Assembly (NCBI GenBank): GCA_027579435.1
Contig: JANBPK010001572.1
Coordinates: 1-29,143 of the forward strand
Origin: Candolleomyces eurysporus
Lineage: Eukaryota; Basidiomycota; Agaricomycetes; Agaricales; Psathyrellaceae
Length of the DNA stretch: 29,143 bases
Direction: 5' to 3'
Both the position numbers and the translations under genes were made by a program. Of the stretch, positions 19,992 to 29,143 are shown piece by piece; position 1 is the first letter of the stretch, and every line of letters starts with the position of its first letter. Under the pieces are notes generated by a model. It had not been told where the DNA came from. It ran no database searches and saw only the letters and a program-made list of their open reading frames with translations.

Positions 19992-22900
19992 ATGGCATCG
20001 AGGTGGGCTAGACTTTTCAACTTGATTGTCCTTGCCGTGCTCAAGGTCTAACGAACTTCCCAGTCCGACAGGCTCCCGACTCTTTGCCTTGATCATCGGC
20101 ATCGATGATTACACGCAAGAGCCTGAGTTTCGCAAGCTGAATGGTGCTGTCCACGACGCTGATAGTATTCGGAACTGGCTCATCAAGGACTTCAACGTTC
20201 CATCGTCCCAAATTCGAGACCTTCGAGACAAAGCGGCCACCAGGAAGGCTATTATTGAAGCACTGGAAGGCTTATCTGCTGATTCAAGGATACAGCCCGA
20301 TGATCCCATATTGATCTACTATGCGGGCCATGGAACAGAAGCTCCTGCGCCGAGGCGATGGCGTTGGGACTCTCTGCAAATCCAAATGATCGTACCTTGG
20401 GATTTCAAGCATCGTGACGGCCCTAACCGCACTGTCCAAGGAATTCCAGATCGTACTCTTGGTGCACTCCTCACTAAAATTGCCGAAAGCAAGGGCGATA
20501 ATATCGTACGCTTCTATCTTCTCCTCTTCTTGAATTGTGGCATTCGTCTGACTTGGACCAGACCGTGATATTTGACTCGTGCCATTCCGGCTCCGGAACG
20601 CGATCGGAATCAGGCACCAGGGTCAGAGGAGGACCTCACGAAGGGGATGTCCCCGCTGACCTGGACGATGAAATAGTTCTTTCTACTGATAGCACTAGAG
20701 GAACGCGAGTTCCCGACAAGTTTCGACACCATGGTCTACGATCGCACGTCCTTTTGGCCGCCTGTGCACCTCATGAACAAGCGCACGAGAGTGGGTCCTC
20801 TGGGGCTTTCACTAAGACCCTACTTGGCGCATTAAGAGGGGCCAACACTACCGAGTTGACCTACGAAGGCTTGATCGAGAGGATGGAGAGTCTGAAAACG
20901 TACGTCTTACTTCAGCCTCTCCAGGGTGTGTCGTTGACAAGTGATCAGGCAAACCCCTCAGTGCGAAGGGTTAAACAGACGCCGGTTCCTCTTTAACAGA
21001 AAGGTTGCCAACACCAAGCCAATCTTGCAAGTGACCTTGCGAGGCGAAAGTTTAGTCATCTCCGGTGCCGGGGGTATCCACGGGATATCCACTGGAAGTA
21101 AATTTGCGATTTGGAGATCTCCAGAAGATTTAAAACTTGAAGAAAACCCTCTGGCGACCGTGGTCGTTGAAACCGTCAATGGGCACGATTCGGTTGCTCC
21201 TGCTCCGATCGAGATTGAAGACGAACCCGGCGTCACGCAGCTCGTTGCTCAGCTTATGGAGAATCCCGGACCCTCACTTCCGCTATACGTCCCGCAGGCC
21301 ATTCAGAACATGGAATGTTTCAAGACCATGTTTTCAAAGGAGACGAAACGGCCGCCATTGAGCATCATGGTGACCGAGGAGAAAGCTGAAGCTCGCGTCG
21401 GTTTGGTCTACCTCGACGAGCGCACGATCGGGTTTGAGATGCTGAGCGACGCTGAGCAAGGGCAGAAAATCTGTCACACCATAGAGCCCAATGCTGACCA
21501 CCTTCACCGAGCGTTGAACCATCTTTGCCGCTATTACCATCATCTTGATCGTATCAATAAGAAGGTGGTAACCCTTGGGCCGGATAAAATACCGTTCTCA
21601 TCCAAATTCACGCTTGATGTGTTCACGCTTCAAGGCAATGAAGAGGATATCTATGTCCAAAGTGGTCCAAATCTGAACGTTTTGGGCACTGGTGTCGAGT
21701 TAACAGTTGGACCGCACAACAAAGAAGATTTATATGGTTTCAAGATTACCAACCATACGAAGCTCAATGTTTATCCATACCTCTTCTATTTCGACAGCTC
21801 CAACTTCAGTATAAGTGAGTCTCCTTTAAACTCGCACCTATATACGTGTTAAAATTTGGCACTAAACTGTTGGGAACCCTCGTAGCGGCCCTCTACCAGC
21901 CTACAGCCATTCAAAAAGGAGCTGAAGCCCGCCCAGCCCCTTCGATGTCAGGAGGTGACTCTCTAGCAATTGGCTATGGGTCAGAGGGAGCCACACCCCA
22001 GAATATGGCCCTTTCAAGTGACGATTCCGATCTCGAACGAGGCTACTTCAGGCTCTACGTATCAACGCACTACGTCGACCTCTCATTCATGGAACAAGGT
22101 GATATTTCAGTACAGTCAACAAGGGGTCTCACCAAGGCCACCCTGAAGCGACCGCACATATGGGATGCCATCACAGTTCCGGTTGTGATGAAGAGGGGGA
22201 CGAGGCAGACACCGCTCCGTACAATCGGGTGAGCCCAGTATTGTCCATGTCCAGCATATCTTCGAATTGAGAGAAAACGTGTTTAGTATTATCGGCTCAC
22301 GGGGCAACGGGAAGGCTACCGTAAGTACCACATGTTACTCGTATCCCACAGGCAGTGAATCTGACAGGATTTACTATCAGTTCATTGAAGAATTGGCCAA
22401 GTCCCTCTATGGAAATGCTGTGACAGCTCTCCATACTTCCTTCAACACGCGATTTATAAAGGAATACAATATTACACTTTCAAGGCCAGGGGGGAAATCT
22501 ACTACGTTTACCCTGGTCAATCTGCCCGCTTTCGAGGATGGCAACGTCAGCGTCAACAGTTTGGTGCTGAAAGACATGGTTGTGTACCTGGGGACAGAGT
22601 GAGTAGAATTCTCGTCAATTGGGGTCAACTGGAAGTCACATATGCTTTGCACACCAGGTATCAGAAGGGCCGTAAATTTTCATCCCTCATCTGGTGCTAC
22701 GACATTTCAAAGCCGAGATTCACAGCACTGGATTGGGAGAATGTCGAACTTGTCAAAGACATTTGCGGGCCGGATATTTTTGGAAGCGTAGTTGTGCTGA
22801 CAACCAACTGGAATAAGGGCGCTGGGGGAGGTACCAACGCCGCGGCGAAACCCCTAACTGTGTCGGTTATAGCATCCCCAGCTCAACGTTATGCCAAAGC

Positions 22901-23327
22901 CGAGGCTCAACTGAAGGACCTTCTCAATGACTTTAAAGAGATTGACTTCCGAAGGTTTGGAAGATTCTCGAATTTGGAAGGTCGGGAACGCATGTTGGGC
23001 AGCACGCCTGCCACGGATCCCTTAGAATTGATTCAATTATTGCTGAGGAAGCCGGCGAAGGCGCTCCAGGTTCAAATTGAAGCTGTCGACACGAAGAAGT
23101 TGGGAGGAACTACTGCAGGGAAGAGGCTTAGGGATAAGCTTGAGGTGGAGATTAGGAAGCAAACAGAGGAAATCCGGTATCTGGAAGGTCGGCTTAGCAA
23201 TGTGGGAGAGAATGACGCAGAAAGAAACACGATTCAGGAAGAAAAGGAGGATGTTAAGAAGGATATTATCAGGCTGGGCGAAATGTTGGAGAATATTGAG
23301 GTGGTCAATAGTGCTCTTACTGTTTGA
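19992..23327 (+). CDS. Caspase-like (C14) protein fused to a P-loop GTPase domain, gene C
   Basis: Eight exons: 19992-20002, 20064-20505, 20562-20899, 20949-21814, 21886-22228, 22287-22320, 22381-22598 and 22658-23327. All introns are GT..AG (49-71 bp) and the lengths sum to 973 codons plus stop with no internal stop. Residues 9-260 form a caspase fold: ALIIGIDDY, His93 in YYAGHG, Cys158 in FDSCHSGSG, HGLRSHVLLAACAPHE. Residues ~264-665 are a conserved region shared with A, B and D. From residue 667 a GTPase domain starts: G1 GSRGNGKA (670-677; Ala where Ser/Thr is usual), G3 position NLPA (Asp and Gly lost), G4-like TTNWNKG. A charged helical C-terminus (about 890-965) follows. The join falls at a phase-2 intron and is kept in copy B. 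This is the only full-length, unbroken caspase gene here. Activity as a protease is expected from the dyad; GTP hydrolysis is doubtful. Confidence 0.87.
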
Positions 23328-23415
23328 TTTCGTATTGTGTGTGAACGGCTATCGAAAACAAAATGCTGTGTAGTGCTAGATGGAATTCCAGTCGATATCG
23401 TTGTATTTCTAGTAT
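23328..23415 (+). other. Conserved 3' UTR of caspase-GTPase genes (copy C)
   Basis: Matches the 88 bp after gene B, including TTGTATTTCTAGTAT at 23401-23415. Confidence 0.5.
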
Positions 23416-23468
23416 AATGTAAGATCTATATACGTACTTTGAGATTTGTCTGCAGCTAAAAGAGTCGG

Positions 23469-23813
23469 TCATACCTCAAGAGAGCGTCGTTCTGAGACTC
23501 CGCGAGCTGTGAGGGGCGTGGAGAACAAGTCAGCCAGTTGGGGGACGACGGCCGGAAATGTAGACGAAAGCAGCACATGCAGGACATTGGGACCTTGAGT
23601 GAAGTAGAGCCGAACGACGAAAGGCAGTTCTCTAGCCGTATTTTGGTAAAGCTCGGACAATACTGCCTGCGTCGTGCATTCGCCTGTCAAAAGGAAAATT
23701 GGGTCATGGACATCAGATGCGGGGCTGGGTCCATGGGAAGGACCGGTGAAAGATTCGGCGTCAAAATGGGCTCCAGTATCGGCGTTGTTGAGGAAACTTT
23801 CGTATATATCCAC
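23469..23813 (-). CDS. Hypothetical ORF, possibly a gene fragment
   Basis: Open frame of 114 codons from an ATG at 23813. It contains a segment reading ELPFVVRLYFTQGPNVLHVL and a Pro/His/Asp-rich N-terminal part. There is no recognised domain, signal peptide or membrane segment. It lies between the 3' end of gene C and the GTPase relic and has no repeat elsewhere in the window. It could be a remnant exon of a larger gene or a chance frame. Confidence 0.3.
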   Translation of the reverse strand: MDIYESFLNNADTGAHFDAESFTGPSHGPSPASDVHDPIFLLTGECTTQAVLSELYQNTARELPFVVRLYFTQGPNVLHVLLSSTFPAVVPQLADLFSTPLTARGVSERRSLEV

Positions 23814-24039
23814 GTTACTTTTTCCGCTGACTTGATGTGTGAGATATCGTTCAAATTACTCTGTCATCAGACCTTAATGTCAGCTGTCGTAGATCGAACA
23901 CAATACTAGGGAGCGTGGACGCTTGCCAAGAGACCAGTATCAGTAAGCTTCTATCTCAAAATAAGAGTGATGTAACAGTACCGACGGCGTAGTTGCTCTC
24001 AGGGACCTGTACTTTGAAGATCTCTCATAACCTCGTTGG

Positions 24040-25145
24040 CATCAGGGTTTGCTGAATACAGCATCGAAAGACGATTCGTTACTTGCATCGTTGAGATCTT
24101 TCAAGAGACCTTCAGACTCCACAAGCGATTCCTCCAACTTCTCAGCTTCTTCAAAAGCCTTGCTATGACAAGTTTTATCCCATCAAGTCGTAACTACCGT
24201 TTGAACATTCTCGTGTTCGTCGCGGCCTAAGTCGTTCCTACCGGTGCCGCAGTTCGGATAGGATGTAGGAGCACAATACCCGGGAACTTGCTCTTCTTGC
24301 CGTACATTTATGTTGCAATCTCAGTAGGGGCCTGGTGGAATGAGAAAAACCCGCTTACTTGAGCTTTATTCCACGGTTTCCTGCTTGTTTACGTCCGTGC
24401 CCCGCAAAGTCGACCTCACCGAATGGGACATATTTATATATCATTCAAACCGTCTCAATCGCAGCTTTCCAACGAGCCTAAAATCGTGTTGCTAAGTGTT
24501 CAGGCTGTCGTGCTATGCCTGCCACAGTTCAACCACCTAGTTAAAATACCTGCTTTCTGAATGAATGACGCGCCGCACCGGGCCTACTGGTCATAATAGC
24601 ATAATTTTTATACCATTCACTTCGTCTACTTTACAGCTTTCTAACGCTTCTGAAATCACGCCCTTCCGAGCTCTGGGTATCGAGATATGCTTGCCACGAG
24701 TCGCAGGCCAGCAAAATGCTCAAAAATCGCGCGCGCGCGGGAATTCGGACCCTGGCCAACTTTTTTGCAAACAGCAATAAGAAATTCAGCAATCATCTGC
24801 AAAATCTCGTTGTCGGTCTCGGCGTCTTCCCCCTCCATAATAATTAGATCCAGGTTTATCGACCAGAGTGACCGTCAAGCCGTCCTTGCGCTTGAACTCG
24901 CACTGTTCGACCGCTCTGGTGCACTAGAAGGACCCGTCGCCGGTGAGAGCACCAAGGACAGCGTTAATGATCTGGCATAAGTCTTCGTACGATCACACTG
25001 AAATAACATAGGTGCGTACCGACGGCTTCCCAGCGCCAATTTCTCGCATGACACTATGGAAACCTCAGCCATCTCGTCGAGAGTCAAAGGGACTGGGATA
25101 CTTACGCAAAGAGCTGGCATCACGCCGCTGTTGCTTTACCACAGT
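24040..25145 (-). pseudogene. Relic of a P-loop GTPase gene
   Basis: On the minus strand the order is the same as in the left-arm GTPase gene: exon 1 (about 25110-25145), the 34-nt P-loop exon (about 25012-25046), exon 3 (about 24779-24990) and pieces of exon 4 (24040-24330). The start codon ATG has become GTG. The P-loop reads MREIGAGKPS, losing the first Gly and the Ser. Several stops and deletions occur, and a ~409-bp insertion sits at the exon 3/intron border. Similarity continues upstream through the divergent promoter to about 25515. This is clearly dead. Confidence 0.8.
24369..24777. mobile_element. ~409-bp insertion in the GTPase relic
   Basis: It interrupts the relic at GAGCTTTA/TAAGAAATTC, and the flanks allow a 2-bp TA duplication. 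Two ~58-bp diverged direct repeats lie inside (24431-24490 and 24603-24662), each with an ATTTxTATAxCATTC start and a CAGCTTTCxAACG core. A (GC)n run is at 24728-24739. There is no coding capacity. Terminal inverted repeats are not evident, so calling it a miniature element is tentative. Confidence 0.4.
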
Positions 25146-25515
25146 GTATCAGTGTTTCTAGCTGGGCCTATATAGCCCCCAGAAGAGATGCCTGGCTACA
25201 TCCGAACGTCCTGCAGACAAGGTTGCAGTACTGATGGATGCGTTCTTACTAATCGTAACGACACGTAGGAATCGTCAGTCTGGCTACGGGAGACTAAGGT
25301 TGCAGGCGTCTGAAGCATGCTCTTGTGGCATCTCTTGCGTCACGACATGCAGCTTCAACTTTGCAGACAAGTATCGATAGTAGCTCCAAAAGCGTTTAAA
25401 ATCGATCAGTGAGAGAATGCAGAAGCCCTCTCGGATGTTGTGGGCTCGAGGAAGTTGTGCAGATGTGAAAGTTTCATGCTGAGGGATACGCCAGCGGCCA
25501 GCCCTAACCCCGATT
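25146..25515. other. Degenerate copy of the divergent promoter
   Basis: It follows the left-arm promoter sequence (CCTGGCTACATCCGAACGTC, then the GCGTCTGAAGCATG and CTTGCGTCACG blocks) to the CCCTAACCCC motif at 25503-25512. The TATA box has decayed to CCTATATAGC. A 77-bp extra segment interrupts it. Confidence 0.55.
25219..25305. repeat. 77-bp insertion flanked by a 10-bp direct repeat
   Basis: AAGGTTGCAG occurs at 25219-25228 and 25296-25305. The copy between them is absent from the arm promoters, where a single GGTTGCGG-type site joins directly to GCGTCT. This looks like an insertion with target-site duplication or an imprecise local duplication. Confidence 0.4.
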
Positions 25516-25655
25516 GCCTGACTCCCACCGGATTATAAAATTCTTGGTTTCTTTCTCTCTATTATGGGGCTGGTTGGATTGTCATATCACTCTCAAGTGG
25601 AGAAGCGTTCGCTTCAGCGGCGCTCTGCCAATGAGGAATCCTGAGCGAATCCTGA

Positions 25656-26085
25656 GGCCTGAGCCCCTCTCTCCTTGCCTCAGGCTCAATCAAGCGGTCG
25701 ACCCGGAACTTTGCAGGGCACAATTGGCAATACATCCTTTCTAGCTTCTGTTNCCCCCCTCCGTATGGCCGTGGAAGATACTGTTCCCTGTCTACCAAAC
25801 ACCAAAGTCCAAATCCCCACCCCTGCCGGTGCAAGCAACTCGTCCGAGCTGCCAAAAAGTTTCTTAGAACGAATTCACCGACACCATATCTACGTCATGC
25901 TCTTGGTGGCATTATCCATCGGCTGCACTGTCTCATTGGTGCTATCACTGCAAGGACCTGAACCAGATTTCAAGCTCGTCCCAGCTCGGCAGTTTCAGCC
26001 CTTGACCTTGCAAGTACGGCTACAAGGAAAGGGCGAGATGCAGGGGCCCTGCCCACGGGTATTGGGGCTTCACCTGAGAAAGTAA
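25656..26085 (+). CDS. Hypothetical single-pass membrane protein (model uncertain)
   Basis: An open stretch with an internal ATG at 25765 encodes MAVEDTVPCLPNTKVQIPTP and then one strongly hydrophobic segment, YVMLLVALSIGCTVSLVLSL. It runs to a stop at 26083-26085. An N at 25753 next to C6 probably is an extra base; without it the frame also runs upstream to about 25656, so the ATG may not be the start. A GATTATAAAATT TATA-like box lies near 25532. It occupies the place that the membrane-protein gene has beside the other GTPase copies, but I see no sequence match to that gene. Family unknown. Confidence 0.35.
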
Positions 26086-26910
26086 GCGCAATCGTCGAGG
26101 AACAAGTCAAGTTCGAGCGAATTGGGCTAAAATTCGTTCTGTGACGGCCCCTCCCCCTCCTACTTTCAAACATTCAACCCTCTGCTCTCTGCTTGAACCC
26201 GAGTAGACTGTCCTCTCCACCGGGTTCTTAACCTCCCCTCCTTCCACTCGGCGATCCTTCCCCTGACACGCCTCCGACTATCGAGAAAGCGCCGCGGCGC
26301 ACTCCCGTCCTCTCAGTCCCATCCGAGCAGACCATGCATCCTAACGCCGACGATGGCTTTATCCAGAACGATTAGGATGTACTCAGAACTAAGCAATCGC
26401 CCCACGAGTATGAAACCCAGTCCCACCCCTTATTCAGTTCGCCACAATCCACCATCACCACTGGTTGACACACTTCACGAGTTCGTGACCATGCAGTAAC
26501 ATATTACCAACCGTCGCACTCTTCGACATATGCAATACAACCAATCCCAATCGACCTGTTCTTGATGCTTTTTACATTCTTTCGGTCTATCTCTCAATGT
26601 CTAGACCCCATCTTCTTTGCATGTACACGATTGACTTCCTCCATTTAGATTCTCTCGTGTTTCTCTTGTCTATCAATGATGGGACCCCTTTGCATGGATG
26701 TACCATCGCTATCATGTCGGGTGGCAGAGACCAGTATACCCCATGACAGAATGACTGCAAATCGACAGCTACTCAGCTGATCGTGTTTGTTAGATTGCAC
26801 TGATGTCACCAGCGCGACTCTCTCCTTCCGTCATCATTCCAGCTGCCAGTGATGTGAGTAAGGACCTGACCGAACTCGTTAGTCTAAGTTCGGTGTGACC
26901 ACTGTCCCCG
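26086..26910. other. Region without a supported gene
   Basis: About 825 bp. A short frame near 26270-26374 (Pro/Arg-rich, ending DDGFIQND then a stop) could be a last exon of the upstream hypothetical gene. The rest shows no convincing exon, repeat or RNA gene. Confidence 0.35.
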
Positions 26911-26935
26911 AAATAGGAGATATCTGATATGGGCG
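26911..26935 (+). promoter_or_regulatory. Conserved upstream element of caspase gene D
   Basis: AATAGGAGATATCTGATATG then GGCGC, 98 bp before the ATG: the third forward copy of the block seen before genes A and C. Confidence 0.5.
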
Positions 26936-27032
26936 CTCTCGAATCCCTAACATGCCCCCCAGGCGCCATTTGGTACACGTTGCATTGTTCACCTTATCCG
27001 CGATCCACGACTGGGGCCCTCCACTACGAACG

Positions 27033-29143
27033 ATGGAACCCAGGTAATGTTGACTGTTTCAGTTGCTGGTCCTTGCCGTGCTCAGGATCTAATGGCCTTT
27101 CCAGTTCGTCAGGCTCCCGTCTCTTTGCTCTAATTATCGGCATCGATGATTACACGCCAGAGACTGGGTTCATTAAGCTCAAGGGTGCTGTCCGCGATGC
27201 TGACAGTATTCGGAATTGGCTCATCAAGGACTTCAATGTTCCGCCGTCCCATATTCAATACCTTCGAGACAACGCGGCCACCAGGAAGGCTATCGTTGAG
27301 GCCCTTGAGGGCTTATCTACTGATCCAAAGATCAAGCGTGATGATCCCATCCTGATCTACTATGCGGGTCATGGAACACAAGCTCGTGCACCTAAACAAT
27401 GGTGTTGGGACTCCCCGAACATACAGATGATTGTGCCTTGGAACTTCAAGCAATCCGATACCGATAGCCCAGACCGTATTACCCATGGAATTCCAGATCG
27501 TACCCTGAGTGTACTCCTCACTAAACTTGCCAAGAAGAAGGGGAACAACATTGTACGTCCTCTGCCTCTTCCTAGCATTCAAATGCAATACCTGACTTGG
27601 ACCAGACCGTGATTCTTGATTGCTGCCATTCCGGCTCCGGGACACGATCGGACTCGGACACCAGGATCAGAGGAGGACCTTGCGAAGGGGAGGTCCCAGC
27701 TAACCTGGACGAAGACCTCAAACCTGCTGACCCGGACGAAGACCTTGAGCTTCCTCGCACCCGAGGAGCACAAATTAAGCCCAAGTTCGAGCATTATGGA
27801 CTACGGTCACACGTCCTTTTGGCTGCGTGTGCACCTCACGAATTTGCCCACGAGAACGGGTCCTCTGGGGCCTTCACCGTGGCCCTACTCAAGGCGTTGA
27901 ATGGGGTCAATACTGCCGAGCTAACCTATCAGGGCTTGATGGAGCGGATGGACAAATTGCAAACGTGCGTTTCCTTGAGGCACTCGAGTAAGATCCGATG
28001 TTAACGAGTAAACAGACAAACCCCCCAGTGCGAAGGCCACTACAGGGGTAGGTTCCTTTTCGACAGAAAGGTTGCCAACATGAACCCTGTCTTGGACGTG
28101 ACGTCGAAAGACAAAAAAATTGACCATCGCTGGTGCCGGAGCAATCCATGGGATATCGGTCGGGAGCAAGTTCGCGATCTGGAAGTCGCGAAGTGATTTA
28201 AAAGCCGACCCGCTGGCGACGGTGACCGTTGAAGTAGTCAAGGCACACGAATCGATAGCCACGCTCAAGGAGAAAGTCGGCTCCAGATCGCTCGTCGCCC
28301 AGATCAAGGAGAATCCCAAACCTACGCTTTTCATCCACGTCCCCGAGATTATCCAAAATATGAATTGCTTTGAAGATCTGTTTCTAGAAACCGAAAGCAG
28401 GCCGCCGTTAAGCATTGCCGTCACCAGGGATAAAGCGCTTGCCAGCATCGGTCTTACCTACTTCGATAAATACCGCGAAATTGGATTCGAAATGCTCAAG
28501 CCTGAAGAGCAGGATCAGAAAATCCGTCATACAATTGACTGCACTGCCGAAGATCTTTATGGGGCGCTGGATCATCTGTGCCACTATTACTATCACCGCG
28601 ATCGGGTCAGCACGCAAGTTATAGGACAACAAGATCATAAAGTTCCATTCTCCTCCAAATTTACCGTCGACGTATTCACGTTGGAAGAAAATGATGAAGA
28701 GATCTACGTGCCAAGCGGTCCGAACCTGAACATCCAGGGTACTGGCGTCGAGCTCACCATTGGATCGCACAATGCAGAAGATATGTACGGCTTTAGAATC
28801 ACCAACAACACCGAATTCCCTGTGTTTCCGTATCTGTTCTATTTTGACAGTTCAAACTTCAGCATAAGTACGCATCTTTCGTTCGATCAGCGGTATTGCG
28901 ATCTAACCGCGAAGCAATACCCGTAGCACCGATTTATCAACCTGTAGCTATTGCGCAGGACGGGGCCAAAGAAAGTTCAATACACTCCCTGCCAGCACTT
29001 AGCTCTCTCACAGTGGGCTACGGGTCAGCAGGTGCCACACCCCAGAATCTCGCCATTTCAGATGACAAATTGGATCTAGAGCAAGGATATCTCAGGCTCT
29101 ACGTGTCAACGCGGCACGTCGATCTTTCCACCTTGAAAAAGGG
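27033..29143 (+). CDS. Caspase-like (C14) gene D, 3' end off window
   Basis: Exons are 27033-27043, 27105-27552, 27606-27964, 28016-28867 and 28927 to the window edge, with introns of 51-61 bp. The start ATGGAACCCAG matches the 11-nt first exons of A and C. The catalytic His lies in YYAGHG and the Cys in LDCCHSGSG (a second Cys precedes it). A 7-codon tandem acidic gain (two copies of a DEDL-type unit) follows. An A7 run at 28113-28119 shifts the frame by +1; six A would keep it open through the conserved LTIAGAGAIHG block, so a homopolymer miscall is plausible. The last visible exon matches exon 5 of C, the exon before the GTPase domain, so D may also be a fusion. That can only be seen beyond the window. 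Confidence 0.78.

Noticed and set aside
24728..24739. GCGCGCGCGCG run as a functional Z-DNA or regulatory site
   Set aside because: It is short, single, and inside a non-coding insertion in a pseudogene; nothing links it to a function.

Overview
This window looks like nuclear DNA of a basidiomycete fungus, most likely an agaricomycete. Genes are cut by many short introns (48-71 bp, GT..AG). Upstream regions carry TATA-like boxes. The proteins belong to fungal lineage-expanded families: caspase-like (peptidase C14) proteins and P-loop GTPases with a T-[TN]-[RN]-W type G4 motif. I see no bacterial operon logic, rRNA, tRNA or CRISPR. The region is a birth-and-death cluster in which a few families recur as intact, truncated, inverted and decayed copies.

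Layout. Bases 1-4608 and 6137 to about 11075 are the two arms of a large diverged inverted repeat around a ~1.5 kb loop. Reading from the outer ends inward, each arm holds a P-loop GTPase gene, a divergent promoter, a multi-pass membrane protein gene, a gene with repeated SUMO-interacting-like motifs, and the 5' end of a caspase gene. The left caspase gene (A) runs through the loop and is cut at 6135, where the right arm begins. About 7.5 kb later, at 13687, the same caspase sequence restarts inside an intron (copy B) and runs on into a GTPase domain. An ~814-bp near-identical direct repeat (5322-6135 and 13687-14502) therefore flanks the inserted block. Between the right arm and B lie a decayed unknown gene and a hypothetical gene (12913-13663). 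Then come a minus-strand GTPase with a long coiled coil (16520-19422), a complete caspase-GTPase fusion gene (C, 19992-23327), a GTPase relic carrying insertions (about 24040-25515), a hypothetical membrane protein and a fourth caspase gene (D) running off the right edge.

Main discovery. Gene C has 8 exons whose lengths and phases give one open frame of 973 codons: an N-terminal caspase fold with a His93/Cys158 dyad, a ~500-residue middle region, and a C-terminal P-loop GTPase domain. Copy B keeps the same junction. The GTPase part begins with a 34-nt P-loop exon whose flanking intron phases (2, 0, then 2 further on) match the stand-alone GTPase genes here. This suggests that the fusion arose by intron-mediated exon shuffling. 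In C the GTPase motifs are degenerate (G1 GKA, G3 NLPA), so it may be a pseudo-GTPase sensor or regulator. Together with the GTPase-coiled-coil, membrane and SIM-repeat proteins, this is a candidate fungal cell-death or innate-immunity module; that role is inference.

Sequence quality. Seven N bases all touch or lie within about 2 bases of homopolymers. Each of the five N that can be aligned to the other arm is an extra base. Omitting N gives uninterrupted frames for both membrane-protein genes (448 and 465 aa) and for the 12913-13663 gene. The single-base frameshifts in A (G4), B (C8) and D (A7) are also +1 in homopolymers, so some apparent pseudogenes may be intact.
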